Assembly: GCA_017550445.1 (NCBI GenBank)
Contig: JAFZOV010000019.1
Coordinates: 1 to 45,473 of the forward strand
Source: Fibrobacter sp.
GTDB lineage: Bacteria > Fibrobacterota > Fibrobacteria > Fibrobacterales > Fibrobacteraceae
Direction: 5' to 3'
Length of the DNA: 45,473 nt
Shown: positions 7,653-14,952 of the stretch, in pieces
How positions within the stretch are numbered: position 1 is the first letter of the stretch
Layout of the letters: the number at the start of each line of letters is the position of its first letter
Position numbers and translations under genes: made by a program
Notes under the pieces: model-generated
Databases searched by the model: none
What the model was told of the DNA's origin: nothing
The model's input: only the letters and a program-made list of their open reading frames with translations

Positions 7653-8723
7653 ATGGGCATTCGCATAAACGCAAAAGAACTGGAAAAACTTCTGGCGGCA
7701 ACGCCCGCATCGCAGAACATCATGCTTACCGGCAAGCACGGCATCGGCAAGTCGCAGATTCTGGAAAAGTTCTTCACGGCCCGCGGGGAAAAGGTAGTCA
7801 TCCTGTTTCTCGGGCAGATGAGCGATCCCGGCGACCTGATCGGCCTCCCGCGACTGAACACGGAAACAGGAAAGACCGAATTCATGCCGCCGTACTGGTT
7901 CCCGACAGATGGGAAACCCGTGGTCCTTTTCCTGGACGAGCTGAACCGCGCCCGCCCCGAAGTGCTGCAGACCATCATGGACCTGACGCTCAACCGCACA
8001 CTCGCCGGCAAGAAACTCCCCGAAGGGAGCCGCGTCATCAGCGCCGTGAACGACGGCGAAGAATACCAGCTCACGGACCTGGACCCGGCACTGGTAAGCC
8101 GCTTCAATATCTACGAATTCCGCCCGACCGTGCAGGAATGGCTCCTGTGGGCCACGCAGAAAAAACTGGACAGCCGCGTCACCGACTATATCTCGGAATA
8201 TCCCGAAATGCTCGACGGCGATAACTTTACGCGCGAAGACCAGGGGCTTGAAAAAACTCCCGACAGGCGCGCCTGGGAACGTGTTTCCAGCGTCTTGCAA
8301 CATAACGAGTTTTCGCCCTTGCTCAAGGCTGTCATCGCAGGCATTATCGGCATGCCCGCCGCATCGAGGTTCTTTGCAAGCATCAACCAGAAAAACCTGC
8401 CAAGCGCAAAGGACATTCTGCTCGGAGACTTCGAAAGGCAAAAGAACGCGCTGAAAAAATGCAGCACGCCAGAGCTCGCCTCGATAAATGACTCGCTGTT
8501 CCGCTTTATCGAGACAAGCGCAATCGAGGGAACAAACTCCGAAACAATCGCCGTGAACCTCTCCGCCTACTTCGATTTCCTTAGCGAAGCAAGATCCCGC
8601 GAGGCACAGGCGCATTTCGTAAACACCTACTCCTCTTCGTTGTACCCGCAGGCAATGGCATTCATCATCATGAAATGCAACGAGCTGTACGGCAAGATAG
8701 CCGTCTTCATAAAGTCCATATAA
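7653..8723 (+). CDS. MoxR-family AAA+ ATPase
   Basis: A 356-residue cytosolic AAA+ ATPase. The Walker A motif is GKHGIGKS (residues about 27-34) and Walker B is VVLFLDELNRA (about 89-99). The following RPEVLQTIMDLTLNR helix, the sensor-1 region (VISAVND) and the LDPALVSRFNIYEF segment with a likely arginine finger are as in MoxR/RavA-type ATPases. These act as chaperone-like machines that remodel or load cofactors onto partners, usually with a VWA protein from the same operon, as here. AAGGAG lies 8 bases before the ATG. It is 9 bases after paralog 1 and 10 bases before the VWA gene. It belongs to the palindrome regulon through operator D. Confidence 0.9.
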   Translation: MGIRINAKELEKLLAATPASQNIMLTGKHGIGKSQILEKFFTARGEKVVILFLGQMSDPGDLIGLPRLNTETGKTEFMPPYWFPTDGKPVVLFLDELNRARPEVLQTIMDLTLNRTLAGKKLPEGSRVISAVNDGEEYQLTDLDPALVSRFNIYEFRPTVQEWLLWATQKKLDSRVTDYISEYPEMLDGDNFTREDQGLEKTPDRRAWERVSSVLQHNEFSPLLKAVIAGIIGMPAASRFFASINQKNLPSAKDILLGDFERQKNALKKCSTPELASINDSLFRFIETSAIEGTNSETIAVNLSAYFDFLSEARSREAQAHFVNTYSSSLYPQAMAFIIMKCNELYGKIAVFIKSI

Positions 8724-8733
8724 GAGGCGCGGA

Positions 8734-10083
8734 ATGACAGTCCTGGAAAGAATCCAGAAAATCGGGGAAATGTGGTTCCTGACAGAGCCGCTGCTCTTTA
8801 GCGTATATTGCAGCCACGATATCGTCGAGAACGATTCCATGGACGTCTTTATCCGAACCGGCAACCGGAAAATTGAATTTTCGCCATCGCTCCTGAAGAA
8901 TGTTCAGGATTCCGTCTTGGCGGAACTGCTCAAGATAGAGATTTTCCGGATTCTGCTGAAACACCCGTACCAACGCCAGCCTCCCTTTGCCGACAAGGAA
9001 CTCCTCACCAGGGCAAGTAACGTGACCATCGACGACATATACGATGTGCCCCGCTTGATAAAAAAGCAGATGAGCGGAACGGAGTTGCATTTGCCACACG
9101 GACTGTGTTTCGAAGAATACTACCAGATTCTGAAGGGGCTGCAAGCCGCAAACGCGATTCCCCTGGGCGGAAGCGAAGAGGGCGAAGGCGGGGCCGGTAC
9201 AGGCGAGGACGAGGACTCGGAAGGTGATGGAGATGGACAAGGCGAGGGAAAAGGAGACGGAGACGGCGAGGGAAATGGAAATAATAACGACGAGGACCAA
9301 GGTTCGGAAAGCGATGGCGTGGGACAAGGCCCGGAAGGCGACCGAGACGGAGATGGCGACGGAAACAACGCTGGCAAAAAAAGTGCAAGCCGCGATGCAC
9401 AAGTGTCAGAACTCTGGGAAGAAGATCAGGAAGCCTGCTGCAACATAAACGACATCATCGAAGTCACCATGGCAAGCAACACCTGGGGCTCGGTTCCCTA
9501 CTCCATGCAAGGGCTCATCAGGGCCAGCCTGATTGTCGACATGGATTATCGGCGGATGCTCAGCATCTTCAAGACCTCGGTACTTTCCAGCAAACGCCAC
9601 CTGACCCGCATGCGCCCCAACCGCCGCTTTGGATTCGATGCGATGGGAAGCCGCTACGACATGAAGGCCAACCTGCTTGTCGCCGTAGACGTAAGCGGTT
9701 CCGTCACCGACAACAGCCTAGAATTCTTTTTCTCGATTATCGGCAGGTTGTTCAAGTTCGGCGTCGAAAAGCTGGACGTCATCCAGTTCGATTCAGAAAT
9801 CAAGGGCGAACCCGAAGAATTCAAGAAGGCCCGCAAGACCGTCAACATCATAGGCCGCGGTGGCACCGATTTTCAGCCTGTCGCAGATTACTACTGCGAA
9901 CACCCCGAATACGACGGGCTCATCTTCTTCACGGACGGCTTCGCTGATTCTCCCGTCTACAAAACCAAGCGCGTCATAGATGTCCTCTGGGTGCTGTGCA
10001 GCAGGGCGGATTACGAAACCAACAGCGGATGGATCAAGAACCTCAAGCGCAACCGTGTCACCTATATCCCGAGGTCAGAATAA
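8734..10083 (+). CDS. VWA-domain partner protein (DUF2201-like) with Gly/Asp/Glu linker
   Basis: A 449-residue soluble protein with three parts. The N-terminal part (1-140) resembles the putative metallopeptidase half of DUF2201 proteins, but the segment that would hold HExxH reads KIEIFRILLKHP (about 67-78), so the zinc site seems lost. Residues about 147-215 are a low-complexity linker of Gly with Glu, Asp and Asn repeats. The C-terminal part is a VWA domain with an intact MIDAS: DVSGSV (about 319-324), GGTDF (about 376) and FFTDGF (about 400). MoxR plus DUF2201/VWA pairs are a known combination; the VWA partner is thought to act as metal-dependent adaptor of the ATPase. AAGAGG precedes the ATG. 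Its stop overlaps the next start (TAATG). Confidence 0.88.
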   Translation: MTVLERIQKIGEMWFLTEPLLFSVYCSHDIVENDSMDVFIRTGNRKIEFSPSLLKNVQDSVLAELLKIEIFRILLKHPYQRQPPFADKELLTRASNVTIDDIYDVPRLIKKQMSGTELHLPHGLCFEEYYQILKGLQAANAIPLGGSEEGEGGAGTGEDEDSEGDGDGQGEGKGDGDGEGNGNNNDEDQGSESDGVGQGPEGDRDGDGDGNNAGKKSASRDAQVSELWEEDQEACCNINDIIEVTMASNTWGSVPYSMQGLIRASLIVDMDYRRMLSIFKTSVLSSKRHLTRMRPNRRFGFDAMGSRYDMKANLLVAVDVSGSVTDNSLEFFFSIIGRLFKFGVEKLDVIQFDSEIKGEPEEFKKARKTVNIIGRGGTDFQPVADYYCEHPEYDGLIFFTDGFADSPVYKTKRVIDVLWVLCSRADYETNSGWIKNLKRNRVTYIPRSE

Positions 10084-10823
10084 TGCCCTTACGCAGAAAC
10101 CAGCTCTCGACATACACCCTCCTAGAAACATTCTGGTGCAAAAAAATCCAGAACATCATCGCTACATTCCCCTCGAACGAGCAACATTGGCCGCTCGACC
10201 CGGAGCACCTGAAAAAGCAAATCTACGATTTTGCCGAAAAATACCCCGGAAGCATGGAAGTAACTGAAGATTACAATAAAGGCCTTGAAAGAATAAACCT
10301 AACGATCGCTCCTGAAGGAGGAAAAAGCGAACAGTTCTTGTTCGTCGTCGAGCCCAAGAACGCCCTCGCCACGTTTTATGCCGTATACAGTGTAGATGTC
10401 GGGCAATCCGATGTCAACATATACCGCTTCAACTGCAATGTCGAAGCAACCCTGCGAAACATAGACTCATTCATCAAGAAATTTACAGATTACCACGAAC
10501 AAGCGCAAAACCTCCGGTTCGCGCGCGAAAAAGAAAACAAGCTTATCGATATTGCCGAGAAAAGCATCGAGACCGTCATCCCGCAACTCATGTCAAGATC
10601 GGGCTACGAGTGGCACCTGGACAATGACGAGTCGCGCTATATCCTCTCCATCAAAATGAAAAAACACAAGATGATACAGATTTCGCTCACGCCCAAGAAC
10701 TTCTCGGAAAAAATCTCCGGCATCCTTAAAGTCATCGCTCAGATAGAAACCCTACTGGACCAGATTCCCTATGCCGTAGACATAAAGAGCTACGGAAACA
10801 CAATCCCGTGGCAAAAGGGTTAG
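10083..10823 (+). CDS. MoxR/VWA-associated protein, paralog 2
   Basis: 246 residues, fourth gene of the operon. I start it at the ATG at 10083, which overlaps the VWA stop codon by one base, implying coupled translation; the frame is open further upstream, but that stretch only shadows the VWA gene. It is a diverged paralog of the 6924-7643 gene: the C-terminal 100 residues share YEW-L, M(I/V)QI(S/T)L, and an IETL(L/F)D-(I/L)P motif. The central part (NCNVEATLRNIDSFIKKF) matches INLQETLMNLDAFVENF of paralog 1. The family is not recognised. The next promoter (operator F) begins 17 bases after its stop. Confidence 0.75.
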   Translation: MPLRRNQLSTYTLLETFWCKKIQNIIATFPSNEQHWPLDPEHLKKQIYDFAEKYPGSMEVTEDYNKGLERINLTIAPEGGKSEQFLFVVEPKNALATFYAVYSVDVGQSDVNIYRFNCNVEATLRNIDSFIKKFTDYHEQAQNLRFAREKENKLIDIAEKSIETVIPQLMSRSGYEWHLDNDESRYILSIKMKKHKMIQISLTPKNFSEKISGILKVIAQIETLLDQIPYAVDIKSYGNTIPWQKG

Positions 10824-10840
10824 TCCATCCCGTTTCCAAA

Positions 10841-10874
10841 TGCGTCAACAGTTGTCGCATTCGCGTCGTATATT
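10841..10874 (+). promoter_or_regulatory. Operator/promoter F
   Basis: TGCGTCAACAGTTGTCGCA at 10841-10859 (8-bp arms, one mismatch), 9 bases, TATATT at 10869-10874. It drives the gene at 10896; predicted transcription start about 10881. Confidence 0.75.
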
Positions 10875-10895
10875 TTAAGAAAAATGGAGGTCGTT

Positions 10896-11495
10896 ATGAC
10901 AGAAATCAAGAACAAGTCTATCGGCAACGCAATGAAGGCGACCAAGGAACTGCAAAAGGCATTCCGTTATTACAACTATGTCCGCGAATTCTACGGCCAC
11001 CTGATGGACTCGATAGGGTTGAATCTGGAACCGGAAAGCAAAAGCTTCGACCCGGCGACGGCGCCCGCCGAAAAGGAATTCCCGCCGACCGTCGACGAGA
11101 AGAACGCCCTGCCGGCACTTGTTTCGCTCGACAAGGTCAACTGCGCCATCCGCGCCTACGAACGGATGATCAAAATCGTCGCCGCATTGAGCAATGAAGA
11201 TTATGAAACGGGCGTCAAGGCATGTGCCATACTTCATGACTCCGAAAAAATGAGCCTGACATTTATCGCCGAAGTGCTGCTCGTGCCATCGCTCTGGCGT
11301 GAATTTGACGAGCACTCGCAAGACACGCTACACGAACTCGCCGACGAAACGCGCGGCTTCGTGATACTAGAAGAACCGCAGATGCTCGAGGAATCGATCG
11401 GCAACATTTTCAAGAGGCAAAAGGCATGCCTGGAAGAATTTTTGCCCCGGAAACTCGAGGAACTGAAGAAATTGCACGCCGAAATAGGGCAGTAA
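10896..11495 (+). CDS. Small helical protein under the shared operator
   Basis: 199 residues starting at the ATG at 10896, 5 bases after a strong GGAGG. An ATG 12 bases upstream overlaps that GGAGG and is unlikely to be used. The protein looks mostly helical and soluble, with an acidic middle and a Lys/Glu-rich, coiled-coil-like C-terminus (KRQKACLEEFLPRKLEELKK). No motif, metal site or membrane segment was recognised. It is probably a single-gene unit: it has its own operator, and the next gene has its own TATATT promoter. Inclusion in the regulon rests on operator F. Confidence 0.7.
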   Translation: MTEIKNKSIGNAMKATKELQKAFRYYNYVREFYGHLMDSIGLNLEPESKSFDPATAPAEKEFPPTVDEKNALPALVSLDKVNCAIRAYERMIKIVAALSNEDYETGVKACAILHDSEKMSLTFIAEVLLVPSLWREFDEHSQDTLHELADETRGFVILEEPQMLEESIGNIFKRQKACLEEFLPRKLEELKKLHAEIGQ

Positions 11496-11497
11496 GC

Positions 11498-11524
11498 TTT
11501 ACAAGAACGATTCTTTTTTATATT
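11498..11524 (+). promoter_or_regulatory. Candidate promoter of the MBL-fold lipoprotein gene
   Basis: TTTACA at 11498-11503 and TATATT at 11519-11524, spacer 15 bases (short). No copy of the shared palindrome is present. Confidence 0.4.
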
Positions 11525-11544
11525 CCCTCTAAACCGGAGGCCTT

Positions 11545-12467
11545 ATGAAAAAGCACATTCTCCCCCTCTTCGCCATGATGGCATCTTTCGCAATGTTCGG
11601 CTGCAGCGACACCAAGACGCCTGCAAACGAAAAAACTGCCGAACCCGCCGCCCAAGCCGTAACGGAAACAACGCAGGCGGCACCGGAGAATGCCGCACCC
11701 GCAGAAGCAGGCGCCGTCGAAGGTACGAAAACCGTCACGCTCGCAAACGGCGCGAAGGTGACTTGGCTCCAAGACAACCAGGGAGAAAAGCTGAACCCGC
11801 GCAGCCTCTTCAGCGACGCAAGCGATTCGCTATTTGCAAGCCTGAACCTCCCCGACGGCATACCCGCATCGGTGAGCACGTTCCTGCTGCAAATCGACGG
11901 GAAGAACATCCTGTTCGACGCGGGACTCGGAGCTTCGGCGGGCAGACAATGAACCGCATGGCCGCCCTCGGTGTCAATCCCGACGACATCAACCTGATTT
12001 ACCTCACACATTTCCATGTGGACCACATCGCGGGCCTTGTCGCGAAAGATGGCGACGGCAACGACACTAAAGTTTTCAAGAATGCAGGCGTCTATGCAGG
12101 CAAGGTTGAATACGATGCCTGGATGAACGACATCCCGAAAAACGACCTGCAGAAGATGGTCATGGGCCTCTACAAGGATAGCCTCCACCTGTTCGCATTC
12201 GGCGACAGCCTCCCCCACGGCGTGCTGGCACTTGATGCCGTCGGGCACACTCCCGGCCACACCGCCTTCCAGTTTTCCAACCTGCTCGTAATCGGCGACC
12301 TGATGCACGGCTACGCACTGCAGAAGGACCACCCCGAAATCAATTCCAACTACGACATGGACAAGGAAAAATCCATCGAGAGCCGCAAGCGCCTAATGCA
12401 ATACGCCCGCGACAACAAGCTGTTGATGGCCGGCATGCACCTGCCTCCCCCGGGATTCGCAGAATAG
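11545..12467 (+). pseudogene. Metallo-beta-lactamase-fold lipoprotein, frameshifted
   Basis: The first part, from the ATG at 11545 (GGAGG 6 bases upstream), encodes a lipoprotein signal (AMFGC, cysteine at about residue 20), an Ala/Pro/Thr-rich linker and the first strands of an MBL fold, and stops at 11952 just after GLGASAG. The rest continues in another frame: GQTMNRMAALGV, then THFHVDHIAG with the zinc-binding HxHxDH, then VGHTPGHTAF, ending at 12467. Adding one G to the GGG at 11940-11942 joins them into a protein of about 307 residues with a complete catalytic core. Intact relatives are zinc hydrolases exported to the cell envelope. It may be a real recent mutation, since the rest is well preserved, or a sequencing error in the G run. 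It lies inside the regulon region but has no operator. Confidence 0.8.
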
Positions 12468-12482
12468 TAACAGGATTACAAA

Positions 12483-12974
12483 ATGCCCGAACAAGAACTG
12501 ACTCATGAATCTCTTGTGGAGTTCTTCGGAGAAGAGGAATTCAAGAAGCTGTGCAACCACGAGGCGGGCCACGCGCTCATCGCCTACCTTTTCAAGCGAC
12601 CTGTCGACTACGTGAAGATGGACAAGTCCAAGGAGCGCCCCGGCATCACCCACATCGCCGGGAGTGAACTGGAGGGCGACGCGCATATCGCCATGGCGGG
12701 CCACATCGCAGAATTCCTGATGCGCAAAGATTTCGCCTGCGACCTCGACACGCTCATGAAGGATTTGCCGGCGGAACTCTACAAGAGCGACCCGGACTAC
12801 CAGCGGTTTCAGGCGGCCTGCTATTACTTCCAACTGGTGGAAACGAATGTCGTGGAGCAGGACTATAATATCCTGATGGCATGCCGCAAGGCCCTTTGCA
12901 GAATTGCAGATGCCCTGAACAAGCAGGTTTACCTGAGCCGCAGCGACATCGAAAACATCGTGAAAAACGCTTAA
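12483..12974 (+). CDS. Stand-alone M41-like (HEAGH) zinc peptidase domain
   Basis: 163 residues. NHEAGHALIAYLF (residues about 25-37) is the zinc-binding signature of FtsH-type M41 peptidases, and AMAGHIAEFLM (about 70-80) resembles the AGxxAE helix that follows in that family. There is no AAA+ domain and no transmembrane segment, so this is a small soluble relative of the FtsH protease domain. Whether it is active cannot be said; the distal Asp ligand was not located with confidence. AGGA lies about 8 bases before the ATG. It begins 15 bases after the MBL gene and is likely co-transcribed with it. Nearby AAA+ proteins could supply the missing unfoldase; that is speculation. Confidence 0.7.
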   Translation: MPEQELTHESLVEFFGEEEFKKLCNHEAGHALIAYLFKRPVDYVKMDKSKERPGITHIAGSELEGDAHIAMAGHIAEFLMRKDFACDLDTLMKDLPAELYKSDPDYQRFQAACYYFQLVETNVVEQDYNILMACRKALCRIADALNKQVYLSRSDIENIVKNA

Positions 12975-13010
12975 ATTTCGCGAATTTCCCATTTTTCGGA
13001 GCAAAAATCA

Positions 13011-13082
13011 ACGATTGTTTATCCGTTTTGCACCATTTTACTGTAGTTTCGGATAAAGAATGCACGATTGTTTATCCGTTTT
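13011..13082. repeat. 19-bp direct repeat with an inverted partial copy
   Basis: ACGATTGTTTATCCGTTTT at 13011-13029 and again at 13064-13082, 53 bases apart. The inverse core CGGATAAA occurs between them at 13050-13057, and a shortened copy (CGATTATCCGTTTT) at 13526-13539. Possible protein-binding sites; nothing further is known. Confidence 0.7.
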
Positions 13083-13299
13083 TTAGCCAAAATATGAGAA
13101 AAACAGAACCCCGCCGGGCAACCGACGGGATTTCCAAATATGTGCTGGTCCGATTTTAGCCCTTTGCTTGTTGAAGACTTCAAGCGCCGTGTCAACCATA
13201 TTCATTTCCTCCATCATGAGGTATCTGGAACAAAATACGGGCTGCTTGTCATTTAAAAAGAGCTTCTTGATGTATGCCTACACTTGTTTTGCGGGAGGC

Positions 13300-13581
13300 G
13301 TACCTATAAATTGCGATGAATTTGATTTTTATAGGTACAAAAAGAGGTCTGTGTAAGGTAAATGGATGGTATATGCAATTAAGCGTACCTATAAATAACA
13401 ATGCAAGGCCTTGTTTATAGGTACATAAGGCACTCTTTTTGCCGAAAATCTTGTTAATTTGTATAAGAAGCGTAGAAAAGTACCTATAAGAATTGTTTTT
13501 TTGAAAATTTATAGGTACGCCTCGTCGATTATCCGTTTTATTGTACCTATAAACTTAAGAAAACTCTATGTTTATAGGTAC
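13300..13581. repeat. Array of four perfect inverted repeats (GTACCTATAAA)
   Basis: Each unit is GTACCTATAA(A/G), 17-18 bases, then TTTATAGGTAC: 13300-13338, 13385-13424, 13480-13518 and 13543-13581. Arms are identical apart from one terminal base; the loops differ in sequence. Unit starts are 85, 95 and 63 bases apart. The array ends 60 bases before the dGTPase-like gene. It could act as eight binding sites for one protein, or as hairpins in RNA. Confidence 0.85.
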
Positions 13582-13641
13582 GCTGACCGGTTTCGCAGCG
13601 AAAACGAGCCAAATGACTACTTTTTTTATATATATACAACC

Positions 13642-14808
13642 ATGCAATGGAACGTCGAAACTAAAGACCGTATCGCGGCCCGCCTAGCGGCCAAGGAAGA
13701 ATCGCTCGCGCCTTACGCCTGCAGGTCCGCGCAGGCATACCGCTACCATGCAGAAAGCGCAGACGTGCGGCCCGAATTTTTCCACGATTCCGACAGGATC
13801 ATCCATTCCTACTGCTACAGCCGCTACATCGACAAGACGCAGGTATTTTACCTCGTCGAAAACGACCACATCACGCACCGCGTGCTCCACGTGCAGATAG
13901 TCTCAAAGATTGCGCGTACCATCGGGCGCTTCTTGAACCTGAACGAAGACCTGATCGAGGCGATTTCGCTGGGCCACGACGTGGGCCACACACCCTTCGG
14001 GCACGATGGCGAACGGATTCTTTCGGCATTCTTGCAAAAACAAAACGAAGGCATTTTCGAGCACAACGTCCAGAGTTTCCGCCTGTTCCACGACCTCGAA
14101 AAATACGGCAAGGGGCTGAACCTCACCGCACAGGTCCTCGACGGAATCATCTGCCACAACGGCGAGATTTTGCAGAACCGTTACGGCTGCGATAGCAACA
14201 AGACTCCGGAAAAACTGCTGGAAGAATACCGCGACAGTCTGGCGGGCACGCTCAAGTCAAAGGCGATGGTCCCGATGACGCTCGAAGGCTGCGTGATGCG
14301 CATCTCGGACGTGATTGCCTATATCGGGCGCGACATCGAGGACGCGATCGTGCTCAAGCTGATTGACCGCAACGACCTCCCCCGCGAAATCACGGACGTT
14401 CTCGGCGACAGGAACGCAAGCATCGTGAACACGCTCATCACCGATCTTGTGAACAACAGCATCGACCGTGAAACGCTGACCTTCTCTCCAGACGTGTTCG
14501 ACGCGCTGAACCGCCTCAAGAACTGGAACTACGAGAACATCTACCTGAACCCGAAAAAGTCCACGCAAGACGAAAAAATCAAGGCGATGTTCCAGATTGT
14601 CCTGGAAAAGTGCCTCGAGGAACTCGACACCGGCACGAAGGTGACCGGCATAAACCACTGGTACGCCTCGATGGGCGAAGCATATCAGGCAGCCACTTCA
14701 AAAGTGCGCGCCGTCGCCGACTATGTTTCCGGAATGACCGACGACTTTTTGATGAATACCTACAAGGATATCGTTATTCCCAAGTCGTTCGGGATCACGT
14801 TCCAATAA
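13642..14808 (+). CDS. dGTPase-like HD-domain triphosphohydrolase
   Basis: 388 residues from the ATG at 13642. The core SLGHDVGHTPFGHDGE (about 108-123) with the upstream THRVLHVQIVSKIARTIGR is the HD-type metal site of dNTP triphosphohydrolases, which split dNTPs into nucleoside and triphosphate; a later GIICHNGEIL segment fits the family. Such enzymes lower dNTP pools and in several bacteria limit phage growth. The frame is open 61 codons upstream, but this only translates the repeat array, so I reject that start. A run of T then TATATATATA ends a few bases before the ATG and no Shine-Dalgarno is seen, so the mRNA may be nearly leaderless. No shared palindrome at its promoter. Confidence 0.85.
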   Translation: MQWNVETKDRIAARLAAKEESLAPYACRSAQAYRYHAESADVRPEFFHDSDRIIHSYCYSRYIDKTQVFYLVENDHITHRVLHVQIVSKIARTIGRFLNLNEDLIEAISLGHDVGHTPFGHDGERILSAFLQKQNEGIFEHNVQSFRLFHDLEKYGKGLNLTAQVLDGIICHNGEILQNRYGCDSNKTPEKLLEEYRDSLAGTLKSKAMVPMTLEGCVMRISDVIAYIGRDIEDAIVLKLIDRNDLPREITDVLGDRNASIVNTLITDLVNNSIDRETLTFSPDVFDALNRLKNWNYENIYLNPKKSTQDEKIKAMFQIVLEKCLEELDTGTKVTGINHWYASMGEAYQAATSKVRAVADYVSGMTDDFLMNTYKDIVIPKSFGITFQ

Positions 14809-14845
14809 GGTTCGCGGCAGCCAAGCCCGCGAGCGCAACGTCCAA

Positions 14846-14864
14846 TGCGACAACTAGCGTCGCA
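14846..14864 (+). promoter_or_regulatory. Operator G (auxiliary palindrome without -10)
   Basis: TGCGACAACTAGCGTCGCA, a close match to the shared motif, but no TATATT-like hexamer lies 9 bases away on either strand. Its centre is 49 bp upstream of the centre of operator H, so it may be a second binding site for the same regulator. Confidence 0.6.
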
Positions 14865-14894
14865 TAAAAATTCCGACTTTACAAAATCTCCATT

Positions 14895-14928
14895 CGCGAC
14901 GATATATGTCACATAGAGGCGCTATATT
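14895..14928 (+). promoter_or_regulatory. Operator/promoter H
   Basis: CGCGACGATATATGTCACA at 14895-14913, a weaker palindrome copy, then 9 bases, then TATATT at 14923-14928. It drives the double AAA+ gene; GGGAG precedes its ATG at 14953. Confidence 0.65.
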
Positions 14929-14952
14929 TTTAGCGTAAAAAAGGGAGATTTT

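Larger units (their letters stand above)
12975..13641. other. 667-bp intergenic region rich in repeats
   Basis: No convincing gene. It holds the TTTATCCG direct repeats (13011-13082), an imperfect hairpin at about 13111-13130 with a GCAA loop and no T run on this strand, a short possible ORF at 13140-13256 (38 residues, ATG start, no Shine-Dalgarno), and the four inverted repeats at 13300-13581. The frame upstream of the dGTPase-like gene stays open through the repeats only because the repeat arms lack stops there. Confidence 0.6.

Noticed and set aside
13300..13581. CRISPR array
   Set aside because: Repeats are 11-bp inverted pairs, intervals are unequal and no cas genes are present.
13459..13641. 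Upstream extension of the dGTPase-like protein
   Set aside because: It only translates the inverted repeat arms (YRYA repeats) and has no homologous-looking sequence; the ATG at 13642 fits the family.
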